Positions 9,955-18,213 of a DNA stretch of 64,000 bases are shown one piece after another (the first letter of the stretch is position 1; every line of letters begins with the position of its first letter). Made by a program: the position numbers and the translations under genes. Under the pieces are notes generated by a model. That model was not told the DNA's origin. It did not search any database and saw nothing but the letters and a program-made list of their open reading frames with translations. The stretch is from Actinacidiphila sp. DG2A-62 (GTDB lineage Bacteria > Actinomycetota > Actinomycetes > Streptomycetales > Streptomycetaceae), in the NCBI RefSeq assembly GCF_035825295.1, contig NZ_JAYMGI010000002.1, positions 5,008,501 to 5,072,500 of the forward strand, read 5' to 3'.

Positions 9955-10965
9955 TCAGCGGTGGCGCCGCGGCTCGGCGCGCGGCGCGGACACCGGTTCG
10001 GGCCTGGGCGCGGGGGAGTCGCGCGGTTCGCCGGCTGGGCCGGTTCGACCTGCTGTCGGGGAGCGGCAGTTGGCTGCGGCGACGCGGGAGGTGTCGCCGG
10101 CGGCCTCGGCGCCGGAGGTGTGGTGCGGCCGGCTGAGCAAGCCGGCGACCGGACTGCCGGGTGCGGGGGTGGTGCCGCGGTCGACGGGGGGGATGATGTC
10201 GGTGGCGTCGACCGTGCCGTAGGTGATGTGGGTCAGCTGTACTCCGTCGCCCAGGGCGACCTCGACAGCGGCTTGTGTGGATTCGAGGTCGGAGATGCGC
10301 GCGTAGGCATCGTCGAGGTTCCGGGCCGGCACGGTGAAGTGCAGCGTGCCGTCCTGAACGACGACGAAGAGGCCAGCCGCGTCAGGGGAGGACTGGGCGG
10401 GGGTGCGCGGGTCCGGGTCTTTTGTGGACGCGGGCGTGGCGGTGAATCCCACGGTCTGGCGCAGGGGCTGGTCGGCGGCCGAGCGCTGCTCCGGAACGGT
10501 GCCGGGGGTGGCGAGTACGACGGGTTGAGCAAGGTCGCTCACCGCCGTCGGCCCGTCCGGACCGTTCAGCAGCAGACGCTGCTGGACGGCTGCGGCGGCG
10601 CGTGCCGGGTCCGCAGGCACCGCGATGCCCGCCGGGGCGAAGGCATGACGCCCCGACGCAGCGGCCCCGGGCGGCGCGAGGGGCGCGATCAGGAACTGTC
10701 CCGGGCGCAGCGGGCGCCGCACAGCAAGGAGGATCGTTTCACCGGGGCCGGCCAGCAGCGCCGCGCGCTCGTGGACGAAGTCGCCCACCGCCCACGCGAC
10801 ATGTCCGTCGTCCCACAGCCGGCCGAGGACGTCCTTTCGCAGCGGGTGGTCGTGGAAGTCCTCCACGACCACGGCGTTCCACGAGCCGGGCAGCCGGGCG
10901 GCGAGGCCGTTGCTGAACTCCCGCAGGTCCGCTCGTAGCGCCGGACTGGAGGTGCGTGCGGGCAT
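9955..10965 (-). CDS. Uncharacterised protein, paralogue of the 8287-9393 product
   Basis: 336 residues, ATG at 10965 (MPARTSSPALRADL), 17 bp after the VirB4-like ATPase gene ends. The N-terminal ~95 residues share the module described for the 8287-9393 product: GLAARLPGSWNAV, then LGRLWDDGHVAWAVGDFV, then ERAALLAGPGETILLAV. The middle holds VVVQDGTLHFTVPARNLDDA and YARISDLESTQAAVEVALGD, a small alpha/beta segment. The C-terminus is disordered. Its position directly behind the ATPase gene ties this orphan family to the secretion apparatus. Function unknown. Confidence 0.65.
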   Translation of the reverse strand: MPARTSSPALRADLREFSNGLAARLPGSWNAVVVEDFHDHPLRKDVLGRLWDDGHVAWAVGDFVHERAALLAGPGETILLAVRRPLRPGQFLIAPLAPPGAAASGRHAFAPAGIAVPADPARAAAAVQQRLLLNGPDGPTAVSDLAQPVVLATPGTVPEQRSAADQPLRQTVGFTATPASTKDPDPRTPAQSSPDAAGLFVVVQDGTLHFTVPARNLDDAYARISDLESTQAAVEVALGDGVQLTHITYGTVDATDIIPPVDRGTTPAPGSPVAGLLSRPHHTSGAEAAGDTSRVAAANCRSPTAGRTGPAGEPRDSPAPRPEPVSAPRAEPRRHR

Positions 10966-10982
10966 GACGAACTCCCTTGCCG

Positions 10983-12488
10983 TCAGGCGGACATGCGGGC
11001 GTCGGTGTCGAACAGGGCGCGTTCGGCGGGGTGGAGGATGTGCTGGGTGATGAAGGAGCGGCCGGCGACTTTCCACAGGCCGCGGCCCTTGGTCAGGGCG
11101 GCCACTGCTTGGGTTTCGACGCCGGTCAGGCCGAGCAGGGAGGCCGCGGCGGCGAGTTGGTCCGGCTCCTGGCGGTAGACGATGCGGGTGGAGCAGTCGG
11201 CGAGCAGGCCCTCGGCGAGTACCCGGCCGCGTGATCCGGCGTCGCCGGCGGACAGCAGGTCGGACAGGCGGTGGATGATCATCAGGTTGGCGATGCCGAG
11301 GCCGCGACTCAGTTTCCACTGGGACTGCACGCGCTCCAGCAGGCCGATATGCCGCAGGAGTCGCCAGGCTTCGTCGTAGATCACCCAGCGTCGGCCGCCG
11401 CCGGGATCGGCGAGCGCTGCCTCCATCCATGCCGAGGCGCAGGTCATGGCGAGGACGAGGGCGGTGTCGTCGCCGGCGGTGCCCAGGCGGGACAGGTCGA
11501 TGGTCAGCATCGGCGCCGCCGGGTCGAAGGCGACGGTGGAGGGGGCGTCGAACATCCCGGACAGGTCGCCGTGCACGAGGCGGCGCAGGGCGTGCGCGAG
11601 GTCCTGGGCGGCGGCGGCCAGGTGGCCGGCCTGGTCGGGGAGGGCCGCGTCGAGGTGTGCGGGTGAGCTAAGGGCGTAGGCGACCTGGCCGAGCAGCGGT
11701 ACCGTCCCTTGTTCTTCGGCGTGGGCGACGACCAGGTCGAGTGCGACGTCGAGGGCGGTGTGTTCCATCGGTTTGAGGTCGCGGCGCAGCACGGTGCGGG
11801 CGAGTGAGCCGAGCAGGGCCAGGCGGCGCTTGCGGACTTCGCCGGTCCAGTCCGCTTCGGTCACGGAGGCGGGCCTGGGCGGGGCGTCCAGCGGGTTGAC
11901 GCGGCCGGGCAGCCCGGGGCCGAGGGCGATGGTGTGTCCGCCGAGCGCCGTGGCGACCGCGGTCCACTCGCCCTTTGGGTCCGAGGGGACGTAGATCCGG
12001 TAGCCGTGGGCGACGGCGCGGGTGGCGATGGACTTGGCCAGTGCGCTCTTGCCCATGCCGATGATCCCGGCGAGCACCGCGTTGGGGTTGGTGAAGCCCT
12101 CGATCCGGCCGCTGGAGTACAGCGTGAACGGGTCGTAGCAGAAGGCCGCTTCGGCGTGGACGTCGCGGCCGATGAAGATGCCCTGGGCACCGAGGCCGCC
12201 CTCGGCCAGGAACGGATACGCGCCGGAGACGGTCGCGGTGGTCATGCGGTGCGCGGGCAGGCGGAGCTTCCCGCCTCGGGCCGAGGCGGGCCCGGGACGT
12301 CCGGCGGGCGGGTAGGTCGGTCGCAGGTCCGGGTCGAGGGCGGCCTCGCGCTGCCGGCCGGGTGGGGTTTGGGCACGGCGGGCCTGCCGGCGGGCTTCGG
12401 CGAATCCGGCGCGGGCGGCGCGCTGCTGGGTGCGGGTGGCCTTGCTGGGCACGAACAGGTGGGAGGCGCTGGCGCGGGTGCGGGGCAT
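10983..12488 (-). CDS. VirB4/TraC-like conjugation ATPase
   Basis: 501 residues, ATG at 12488. A basic N-terminus (~1-80) is followed by the ATPase core. Walker A is IIGMGKSALAKS around residues 142-153. A nucleotide-domain strand, YRIYVPSDPKGEW, lies near 163. Walker B is RRWVIYDEAWRLL around residues 366-378. A motif rich in RGLGIANLMIIHRLSDLL lies close behind. These features fit the C-terminal ATPase of VirB4/TraC proteins, which power type IV secretion from the cytoplasmic face. Typical full-length VirB4 proteins are longer; the N-terminal part may be supplied by the separate SCO6880-type gene upstream. It lies in the transfer operon, with 36 bp to the upstream gene. Confidence 0.82.
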   Translation of the reverse strand: MPRTRASASHLFVPSKATRTQQRAARAGFAEARRQARRAQTPPGRQREAALDPDLRPTYPPAGRPGPASARGGKLRLPAHRMTTATVSGAYPFLAEGGLGAQGIFIGRDVHAEAAFCYDPFTLYSSGRIEGFTNPNAVLAGIIGMGKSALAKSIATRAVAHGYRIYVPSDPKGEWTAVATALGGHTIALGPGLPGRVNPLDAPPRPASVTEADWTGEVRKRRLALLGSLARTVLRRDLKPMEHTALDVALDLVVAHAEEQGTVPLLGQVAYALSSPAHLDAALPDQAGHLAAAAQDLAHALRRLVHGDLSGMFDAPSTVAFDPAAPMLTIDLSRLGTAGDDTALVLAMTCASAWMEAALADPGGGRRWVIYDEAWRLLRHIGLLERVQSQWKLSRGLGIANLMIIHRLSDLLSAGDAGSRGRVLAEGLLADCSTRIVYRQEPDQLAAAASLLGLTGVETQAVAALTKGRGLWKVAGRSFITQHILHPAERALFDTDARMSA

Positions 12489-12524
12489 GAACGGTTCTCC
12501 AGACGGGGGGGCGGGCGGCGGGCG

Positions 12525-12980
12525 TCAGTGGCGGACGAGGCCGGTGAACGGGCCGTGCAGGTCGGCGGGGGTGTTGCGGCGGCGCACCAGGCGGGCGGTG
12601 ATCTGGTGGCGGCGGCAGATCGTCAGCTCTGGTGCGCCTTCGGGCAGCCCCGCCCGGCACGCCTCGTGTGTCGGCGTCCGGCCGGCCCGGGGCCGGGGAA
12701 CGGCGTGGTAGGCGGCGTGCACGTGGTCGGCGGCCTGCCAGATCCGGGTACGCGCCGCGCGCAGGCTGTCACCCGCGGCCGGCATGAGCGCGCCGGTCCG
12801 TAGGGCGTGCGCGTCGAGCAGTTCGTACACCGCGACCAGGTGCTCGTGCAGCGCGTCGAGTTCCGCCCTGGAGGTGACGAGCGGCCCCGTGGGGACGTTG
12901 AGGGCGCGGTGGAAGTCGAGTGCGGCGGTGGCGAAGGGCACGAAGTCCTGCGCGGTCGGCGTGCTGGCGGGGCGGGACAT
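12525..12980 (-). CDS. Small conserved conjugation-block protein (possibly DUF6238-like)
   Basis: 151 residues, ATG at 12980. It is predicted all-helical: ATAALDFHRALNVPTGPLVT, then AELDALHEHLVAVYELLDAH, then RAARTRIWQAADHVHAAYHA, then a Cys-containing stretch ELTICRRHQITARLVRRRN. From memory, proteins of this size and helical pattern next to SCO6880-type genes are annotated as DUF6238, but I cannot verify that here. It is sandwiched between the VirB4-like ATPase and the SCO6880-family gene with 36-37 bp gaps, so it should be co-expressed. It could be a small adaptor of the transfer complex; that is inference. Confidence 0.6.
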   Translation of the reverse strand: MSRPASTPTAQDFVPFATAALDFHRALNVPTGPLVTSRAELDALHEHLVAVYELLDAHALRTGALMPAAGDSLRAARTRIWQAADHVHAAYHAVPRPRAGRTPTHEACRAGLPEGAPELTICRRHQITARLVRRRNTPADLHGPFTGLVRH

Positions 12981-13017
12981 GGGGTGCTCTTTCAGCAGGG
13001 GAGAGGGAGGGCCGGCA

Positions 13018-14490
13018 TCACACGGCGAGCGCGAGCGGCAGGGCGCCGGCGGTGAACGCCTCGGCCTGCTGCCAGCTCAGCAAACGCAGGTCGAGCTGGG
13101 CGCCGACCGCCGCGGTCTCCACGACCGCGCGCGCCGCGCGCAGCTCGTCCTCGGTGTCCGCGCTTACGGTCAGCAGCCCGGTCAGCGCGACATCGGCATG
13201 CCCGGCGATGAGCTGGCGTTCGCGGGCCTTGATGTCGGCGTACTCGATCGCGTCGGCCTCGGAGTCGACCTGGCCGCGCCGGGCGCGCTCGGCGGAGTCC
13301 GCGATCACGCCGGCCTTCCTGCGCTGGACGTCGCGCAGCGCGGCGTCCAGGCCCTTCGGCTGGTACGACAACGACAGGGTGCGGCGCACCCCGGCGGTGA
13401 ACAGCAGCTGGTGCAGGAAGCCGGCGCTGGTCTCGGTCCGGGGCCAGTTCTCCACCCAGTAGGTGGTGTGGACGGCGGAGTCGGTGGCGATGTGGTCGGC
13501 CTTCTCCACCACCACGACCGGCCCTGCGGCAGCCGGGTCGGCGGCCGGGCGGCCGGCGGGCGACCAGCGGTCCAGCGCGGCCAGGGCCTTGGGGTCGTAC
13601 GCGGTGCGCACCACGGCGGCGATCTCGTTCGCCGACAGCCAGCCCGACGGGTTGAGTCCGGCGGTACGCGCCGCCTGGTCGAACGTCGAGGTCAACTGGC
13701 CCAGCACGGAGAAGGCACCGGTCAGGCCGCCGCCGGCCTGGTTGATCAGCCGCCGCGCCGCCTTGGCGTCCAAGGACACCGCGACGTACGCCTCGTGCGG
13801 GGCCGCGGCCGGACCCGCGCTCGCGATGAGTTCGCCGTAGACCTGCCCGGATACGGGGGCGTCGGGGCTGCCGTGCTGCTGCCAGTACCGGCGCAGCGCG
13901 TCACCGGAATCGGGCACGGTGCGCTCCAGGACCTGGACGCGGGCGACCTGGCCGGTGCGGGCGAGCGCGGCCAGGGCACGGCCCCAGCCGGCGACGTTCG
14001 CGTTCTGCGTGCCCGGGTCGAGGAGCGCGTACGCCCGGGCGGAGACCTTGACGACGGCGGTCAGCGTGCCGGTGCCGGGGTGGTGGACGGCCCCGTACCG
14101 CCGGTCGGGGGCGGTGACCACCCGCAACGAGGCCGCGGTGCCGGGCAGATGAAGCAGTCCCTCGCGGACCGGCCGGTCCGAAGGGCGGGCCAGCCAGAGC
14201 AGCTGGCCCCGTGCGCGGCGCAGGGCGTAGCGGGTGACGACCGGTGTCCAGTCGGCCAGGCTCCGGCCCCGGGCCCGTACGAAGGTGAGCGCGGCGAACG
14301 CGGCCCACAGGGGGATGAGTTCGAGGGCGCCGACCACACCGCGGGTGAGGATGACGGCCAGGAGCAGCAGGCCGCTGGCGGTCGCCCCGAGGAGCTGGGG
14401 TGCGGTGAGGCCGAGCAGGATGCCGCGGCGGCTGCGGTGCGGGAACTTCACGGCGGCCGTGGCGCCTTCGGTGGCGCGGTTGTCAGGCAT
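13018..14490 (-). CDS. SCO6880-family type IV secretion protein
   Basis: 490 residues, ATG at 14490 (MPDNRATEGATAAVKFPHRS). The frame extends upstream but without coding character. Two adjacent transmembrane helices lie at about 23-42 and 48-66, following a basic RRGILLGLT segment. This PrgI/VirB3-like arrangement is characteristic of the SCO6880 family. The remaining ~420 residues are soluble (SLRVVTAPDRRYGAVHHPGT, YVAVSLDAKAARRLINQAGG, SLSYQPKGLDAALRDVQRRK, SADTEDELRAARAVVETAA) and resemble in outline the N-terminal domain of VirB4 proteins. I infer a VirB3-VirB4N-like fusion that partners the separate ATPase two genes downstream. Confidence 0.8.
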   Translation of the reverse strand: MPDNRATEGATAAVKFPHRSRRGILLGLTAPQLLGATASGLLLLAVILTRGVVGALELIPLWAAFAALTFVRARGRSLADWTPVVTRYALRRARGQLLWLARPSDRPVREGLLHLPGTAASLRVVTAPDRRYGAVHHPGTGTLTAVVKVSARAYALLDPGTQNANVAGWGRALAALARTGQVARVQVLERTVPDSGDALRRYWQQHGSPDAPVSGQVYGELIASAGPAAAPHEAYVAVSLDAKAARRLINQAGGGLTGAFSVLGQLTSTFDQAARTAGLNPSGWLSANEIAAVVRTAYDPKALAALDRWSPAGRPAADPAAAGPVVVVEKADHIATDSAVHTTYWVENWPRTETSAGFLHQLLFTAGVRRTLSLSYQPKGLDAALRDVQRRKAGVIADSAERARRGQVDSEADAIEYADIKARERQLIAGHADVALTGLLTVSADTEDELRAARAVVETAAVGAQLDLRLLSWQQAEAFTAGALPLALAV

Positions 14491-14621
14491 GGCGGTTCCA
14501 GAAGGTAGAAACGGCGGGGCGGGGGCGTGTCCGGATCTGATGACCGGACGCCTCGGCGGGCGGGGAGAAAGGGGCGGACAGCGCACCAGGGGTTGCTGCC
14601 CGCCCCGAACGGATGGCCCGG

Positions 14622-15917
14622 TCACGATTCGGAAGACGGCCTCATCGCTCCTGGCTCGGAGCGGCTGACCGGCGCGACCGCCGGGCTCGAAGTGCCGTCG
14701 TCGGAGACCCCGGTGTCGGTTGTGGCGGGCCGGGTGATCAGCGGCGGGATGCCGGGGCGCTGGATGAGTGCGCGGCCCCGGTCACCTGGGGTGTCGCCGG
14801 GGGCGTCGTCCTCGTTGTAGCGGAAGGTGGTCTTGGGTGGCGGTGTGCCGTCGATGCCTTCCTTGCTGAGGTGAGACCCGGCCGGGTTGATGCCGGTGGC
14901 GACGCCGTCCGTGTCGGCGCCGGGCACCTGGCTGGGCCCCTGGGGCGCGGGGGCGCCGGTGCCGGCCTGCACGGCGAGCGTGCCGGCGGTCTTGGCCGCG
15001 CCCGCGGCGACCGCGATGCCGGCGATGCCGGTGCGGTGCAGGTCGTCGTGCCCGCCGCCGTCGCTCGCCCAGTGCACGAACTTGTACGTGGCGTAGGGGC
15101 AGACCAGGACCAGGACCATGACGACGAGTCCGGCCATCGCGTCGGACAGCGCGGACAGTCCGTCCGCGGAGTCGCTCTGGCCCATCGCGGACACGCCGAT
15201 CAGGAAGACCACGGTCATCAGCAGCTTGGAGACGACGAGGGTGGCGGTGGCCTCGATCCAGCCGCGCCGCCAGCGTTTGGCCACGTCCCAGCCGCCTGCG
15301 GCGCCGGCGAACACCGCCAGCGCCACCAGGACCAGGACGCCGACCTTGCGGGCGACCATGACGCCCCAGTACATGAACGCCCCGATCGCCATGCCCAGGG
15401 CGACCAGCGAGGGGACGCCCCAGCCGAGCCCGTACATCGGCCCCAGCTCACCGACCTTGATCACCCGGCGTACCGCGTCGTCCACGTTGGTGTCCGCGGC
15501 TTGGAACAACCCGTCGGACAGCGCGTCGACGACCGTGATGGCCACCGTGGTGAACGCGACGGCGCAGAAGCTGAACAGGACGCCGAGCATCGTGCCGATC
15601 GCGGCCTGCGCGAGGGCGCGTTCGTCGCGGCGCCAGGCGGCGAACATCAGCTGCAGGCAGAACGTGCCGACCGTCAGGGCCAGGCCGATCGGGAGCAGCA
15701 GCTCGTAGTTGCTGCGGAACCAGGGCGCGTCGAGGTCGATCGCGGTGGTCTCGTTGACGGCCTTGGCCGCGAGGTCGGCGGCGCTGGCGGCGAGATCGCC
15801 GGCGGACTTCGCCAGCCAGGCGCCGATGCCGTCGGTGACGGCGGTGCCGGTGCTGGAGACGACGCCGCCGACGGCGTCGCACACCTTGTCCATCAGGGGG
15901 AGGTCGCAGGCTCCCAT
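14622..15917 (-). CDS. Polytopic conjugation membrane protein (VirB6/TrbL-like, SCO6881 type)
   Basis: 431 residues, ATG at 15917 with GGAGG six bases upstream. The N-terminus (MGACDLPLMDKVCDAVGG) leads to an amphipathic region and then at least six hydrophobic helices between ~75 and 290 (YELLLPIGLALTVGTFCLQL, IGTMLGVLFSFCAVAFTTVA, VGVLVLVALAVFAGAAGG, LLMTVVFLIGVSAM, DAMAGLVVMVLVLVCPYATY). The C-terminal ~130 residues are hydrophilic. Size and topology match VirB6/TrbL inner-membrane channel proteins. The preceding gene overlaps its start by about 25 bp as the sequence stands. It belongs to the same operon as the SCO6880-family and ATPase genes. Confidence 0.78.
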   Translation of the reverse strand: MGACDLPLMDKVCDAVGGVVSSTGTAVTDGIGAWLAKSAGDLAASAADLAAKAVNETTAIDLDAPWFRSNYELLLPIGLALTVGTFCLQLMFAAWRRDERALAQAAIGTMLGVLFSFCAVAFTTVAITVVDALSDGLFQAADTNVDDAVRRVIKVGELGPMYGLGWGVPSLVALGMAIGAFMYWGVMVARKVGVLVLVALAVFAGAAGGWDVAKRWRRGWIEATATLVVSKLLMTVVFLIGVSAMGQSDSADGLSALSDAMAGLVVMVLVLVCPYATYKFVHWASDGGGHDDLHRTGIAGIAVAAGAAKTAGTLAVQAGTGAPAPQGPSQVPGADTDGVATGINPAGSHLSKEGIDGTPPPKTTFRYNEDDAPGDTPGDRGRALIQRPGIPPLITRPATTDTGVSDDGTSSPAVAPVSRSEPGAMRPSSES

Positions 15918-16645
15918 GGCGGAACCTCCTTCCAAGTGTGGGTGGTTGAGGGGGTCAGGGCGCGACGTCGGGCAGGACGCCGGCGAGGGCGCAGGACCGG
16001 TCGGGCCTGGCACTGGACGGCGAGGGTGACCGCGCGGGCCTCGGCGCCGCCGCGGGGGGATCCGGTCCAGGCGATCTGCTGGTGGCCGGTGACGGTGACC
16101 GCGTAGATGTACGCGGTCGCGAACGCCGCCGGGTCGGCCTGCATCGCCTGCGTGAACGAGGCGGGGATGTGCGCCTCGGCGACGGTCGCGGTGGCGAACT
16201 GGGCGTTGTCGGCCATCCGTTCCCACAGCACCGGGGACGGGACCTGGGCGTCGACCGAGGCGGGGTCGACGTACCTGGTCTCGGTGGTCATCCACCCGCG
16301 GAGGGCGGTCAGCAGCTCGGGCTGGGAGTACGCGCGGGTGTCGTACGACCACAGCGCGAGGGCTGCGGCCTTCGCAAAGGCGACCGGGTCATGGGTGTCC
16401 GGCGGCGCGGGCAGCGTGGTGGTCACGCCGTGCGGCGGCGGTGTCGTTGCCGGCCCGGGGGAGCCCGGCGCGGAGGAAGCCGAAGTCGCCGGCTGCATCG
16501 TTGTCTTGGCAGAGGAGCGGCCGTCGCGGGTGAGGTAGGCGACGAGCCCGGCGACGGCGACGAGCACCACCAGGGCCGAGACGCCGAGCAGCATGCGGCG
16601 GCGCGCCTGACTCAGGCGGCTGAGCTTCGCGGAGCCGGCGGGCAT
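15893..16645 (-). CDS. VirB8-like conjugal transfer protein, C-terminus probably frameshifted
   Basis: 250 residues as read, ATG at 16645 overlapping the upstream stop (ATGA). A cytoplasmic basic start (KLSRLSQARRRM) is followed by one transmembrane helix at ~18-37 (LLGVSALVVLVAVAGLVAYL), a Thr/Pro linker, and a periplasmic-type domain (DPVAFAKAAALALWSYDTRA, ATATVAEAHIPASFTQAMQ, TAYIYAVTVTGHQQIAWTG) consistent with a VirB8/NTF2-like fold. From about residue 231 the codons lose GC-rich third positions. The +1 frame reads SCALAGVLPDVAP then stops at 15955-15957, leaving a clean gap before the next ribosome site. That alternative end is probably the true one. Confidence 0.7.
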   Translation of the reverse strand: MPAGSAKLSRLSQARRRMLLGVSALVVLVAVAGLVAYLTRDGRSSAKTTMQPATSASSAPGSPGPATTPPPHGVTTTLPAPPDTHDPVAFAKAAALALWSYDTRAYSQPELLTALRGWMTTETRYVDPASVDAQVPSPVLWERMADNAQFATATVAEAHIPASFTQAMQADPAAFATAYIYAVTVTGHQQIAWTGSPRGGAEARAVTLAVQCQARPVLRPRRRPARRRALTPSTTHTWKEVPPWEPATSP

Positions 16646-16953
16646 CAGTGGACCTGCGATCCGAGGTTGCTGAAGAACGCCACGATGCCGTTGGCGGCGC
16701 CGAGCAGGAGGGCCGCGCCCGCGGAGACCAGGACGCCCTTCTTGCCGTTGGCCTCGGCCTGGTGGCCGCCGGAGTGGTGGCCCCAGGCCCACACCCCGGC
16801 GCTGACCGCCATCGCCCCGACCACCGCGATGATCCCGAACAGGTTGATCGAACCCATCACCTGCTTGAGCACGGACAGGCCCGGCAGCCCGCCCTCGTTC
16901 GGCTTGATCCCGGGGTCGTAGGCGAGCGGTGTCACCTTGTCGGCGAGAAACAT
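16645..16953 (-). CDS. Small two-helix membrane protein of the transfer operon (DUF6112-like)
   Basis: 102 residues, ATG at 16953 (MFLADKVTPLAYDPGIKP). Two hydrophobic helices are separated by a His/Gly-rich turn: LFGIIAVVGAMAVSAGVWAW (~41-60) and GVLVSAGAALLLGAANGIVA (~77-96). The stop overlaps the next ATG (ATGA), implying translational coupling to the VirB8-like gene. Small double-helix proteins at this place are the pilin or VirB2/TrbC position in many type IV systems; the DUF6112 label is from memory. Whether it polymerises is unknown. The longer upstream frame is not supported. Confidence 0.72.
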   Translation of the reverse strand: MFLADKVTPLAYDPGIKPNEGGLPGLSVLKQVMGSINLFGIIAVVGAMAVSAGVWAWGHHSGGHQAEANGKKGVLVSAGAALLLGAANGIVAFFSNLGSQVH

Positions 16954-17061
16954 GGGGAAACTCCAGTTCGATTCAGGGCGGGTGGCAGCCCGCCGGGGGC
17001 GCAGTTGCGGCGGCAAAGGCGAAAACAAGGGGGAGGGGGGAGGGCGGCGAGGCGTGGCTGG

Positions 17062-18213
17062 TCAGACGACGCGGCGGGCAGCGAGGATCTGCGGCTTCCA
17101 CTCGGCGAGGGTGTTGATGTCGACGACGGCGCCCGTGTGCGGGGCGTTGATGATCAGCCCGGAGCCGATGTACATCCCGACGTGCTCGGGGGCGGCAGCG
17201 GTGCCCTCGGTGAAGACGAGATCACCGGGCTGAAGAGCGTTCGCCGACACCGGCCTGCCCTCGTGGACCTGGGTGTACGTCGTCCGCGAGAGGGCGATCC
17301 CGGCGGCCTTGTACGACTGCTGCATCAGCGACGAGCAGTCGCAGCGCTGCATCGGGTCCGGGCCGTGCGCATCGGTGCACGACCCGCCCCACTGGTACGG
17401 CGTGCCGAGCTGGCCGAGCGCCCAGCGGATCGCGGTCTGCACCTTCACCGGAGCGCTCGCGGGGATCGTGTATCCGGCCGGCACCGAGCCCGGCGGCATG
17501 ACCCCGAAGCCCGTACCGTCCCCGCCCGGCCCGCAGCCCCCGCCAATACCCGCGTGCACCGGGCTGGTCGTGGTGTCCGAGGAGACGGGAGTTGGCGTTG
17601 CGGAGCCGGTTGGTGCCAGCAGCGGTTCGAGCGCCTTGTGCAGCGCGGTGGCCAACGGCTCCCACGTCGCGTACGCATCGGGGAAGCCCGACTTCTGCAC
17701 CGCCTGGGCAGCCTGTGCGACCGACAGCGACTGCCAGCCCGGCACCTGCTCCAGCACCTGGTAGAACATGGTCGAGGCGTGGACCGGGTCGAGGATCTCG
17801 CTCGCAGTACCCCAGCCCTCGGAGGGCCGCTGCTGGAACAAGCCCAGGCTGTCGCGGTCGCCGTAGGCGAGGTTGCGCAGACCGCTCTCCTGCAGCGCCG
17901 TCGCCAGCGCCACGACCTGCCCGCGGGCCGGAATGCCCATGGCCAGGCCCGTAGCGGCGATGGTCTTGGCGTTGGGCACCTGCTCGGCCGGATCGTCCAG
18001 CCCCGCAACCCTGACGGTGCCGGCACTGCTGCCGTCCAGAATCGCCCGGACCTGAGCGGCAACCGCCGCCGTATCCACAGCCTGCGCGCCCCCGGTGGAA
18101 CACGAGGCCGCCGCGCTGCCGGCCGTGATGCCCAGCAACGGAACGGCCAGCAGCAGCGGACCGGCGGCGGCCAGACCGACGACGACTCCGGCGGTCTTCT
18201 TCACCGCCGCCAC
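17062..18213 (-). CDS. Secreted NlpC/P60 hydrolase with lytic-transglycosylase-like domain (VirB1 role)
   Basis: 383 residues from GTG 18213; a second GTG at 18204 (MKKTAGVVVGLAAAG) gives a more typical signal peptide and has GGTGGCGG just upstream. After the signal peptide, residues ~80-200 hold a goose-type or lytic transglycosylase-like segment (LATALQESGLRNLAYGDRDS, then LGLFQQRP) with Glu109 as candidate acid. A Thr/Ser linker follows. The C-terminal ~130 residues are an NlpC/P60 peptidase with Cys293 (RCDCSSLMQQSYKAAG) and His344 (PEHVGMYIGSG). The combination cleaves both glycan and peptide of peptidoglycan, as expected for the wall-opening subunit of a Gram-positive transfer system. 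It is the first gene of the block. Confidence 0.85.
   Translation of the reverse strand: MAAVKKTAGVVVGLAAAGPLLLAVPLLGITAGSAAASCSTGGAQAVDTAAVAAQVRAILDGSSAGTVRVAGLDDPAEQVPNAKTIAATGLAMGIPARGQVVALATALQESGLRNLAYGDRDSLGLFQQRPSEGWGTASEILDPVHASTMFYQVLEQVPGWQSLSVAQAAQAVQKSGFPDAYATWEPLATALHKALEPLLAPTGSATPTPVSSDTTTSPVHAGIGGGCGPGGDGTGFGVMPPGSVPAGYTIPASAPVKVQTAIRWALGQLGTPYQWGGSCTDAHGPDPMQRCDCSSLMQQSYKAAGIALSRTTYTQVHEGRPVSANALQPGDLVFTEGTAAAPEHVGMYIGSGLIINAPHTGAVVDINTLAEWKPQILAARRVV

Noticed and set aside
12784-14508. 574-residue plus-strand frame across the SCO6880-family gene
   Set aside because: Shadow of the conserved minus-strand gene; no ribosome site and no domain.
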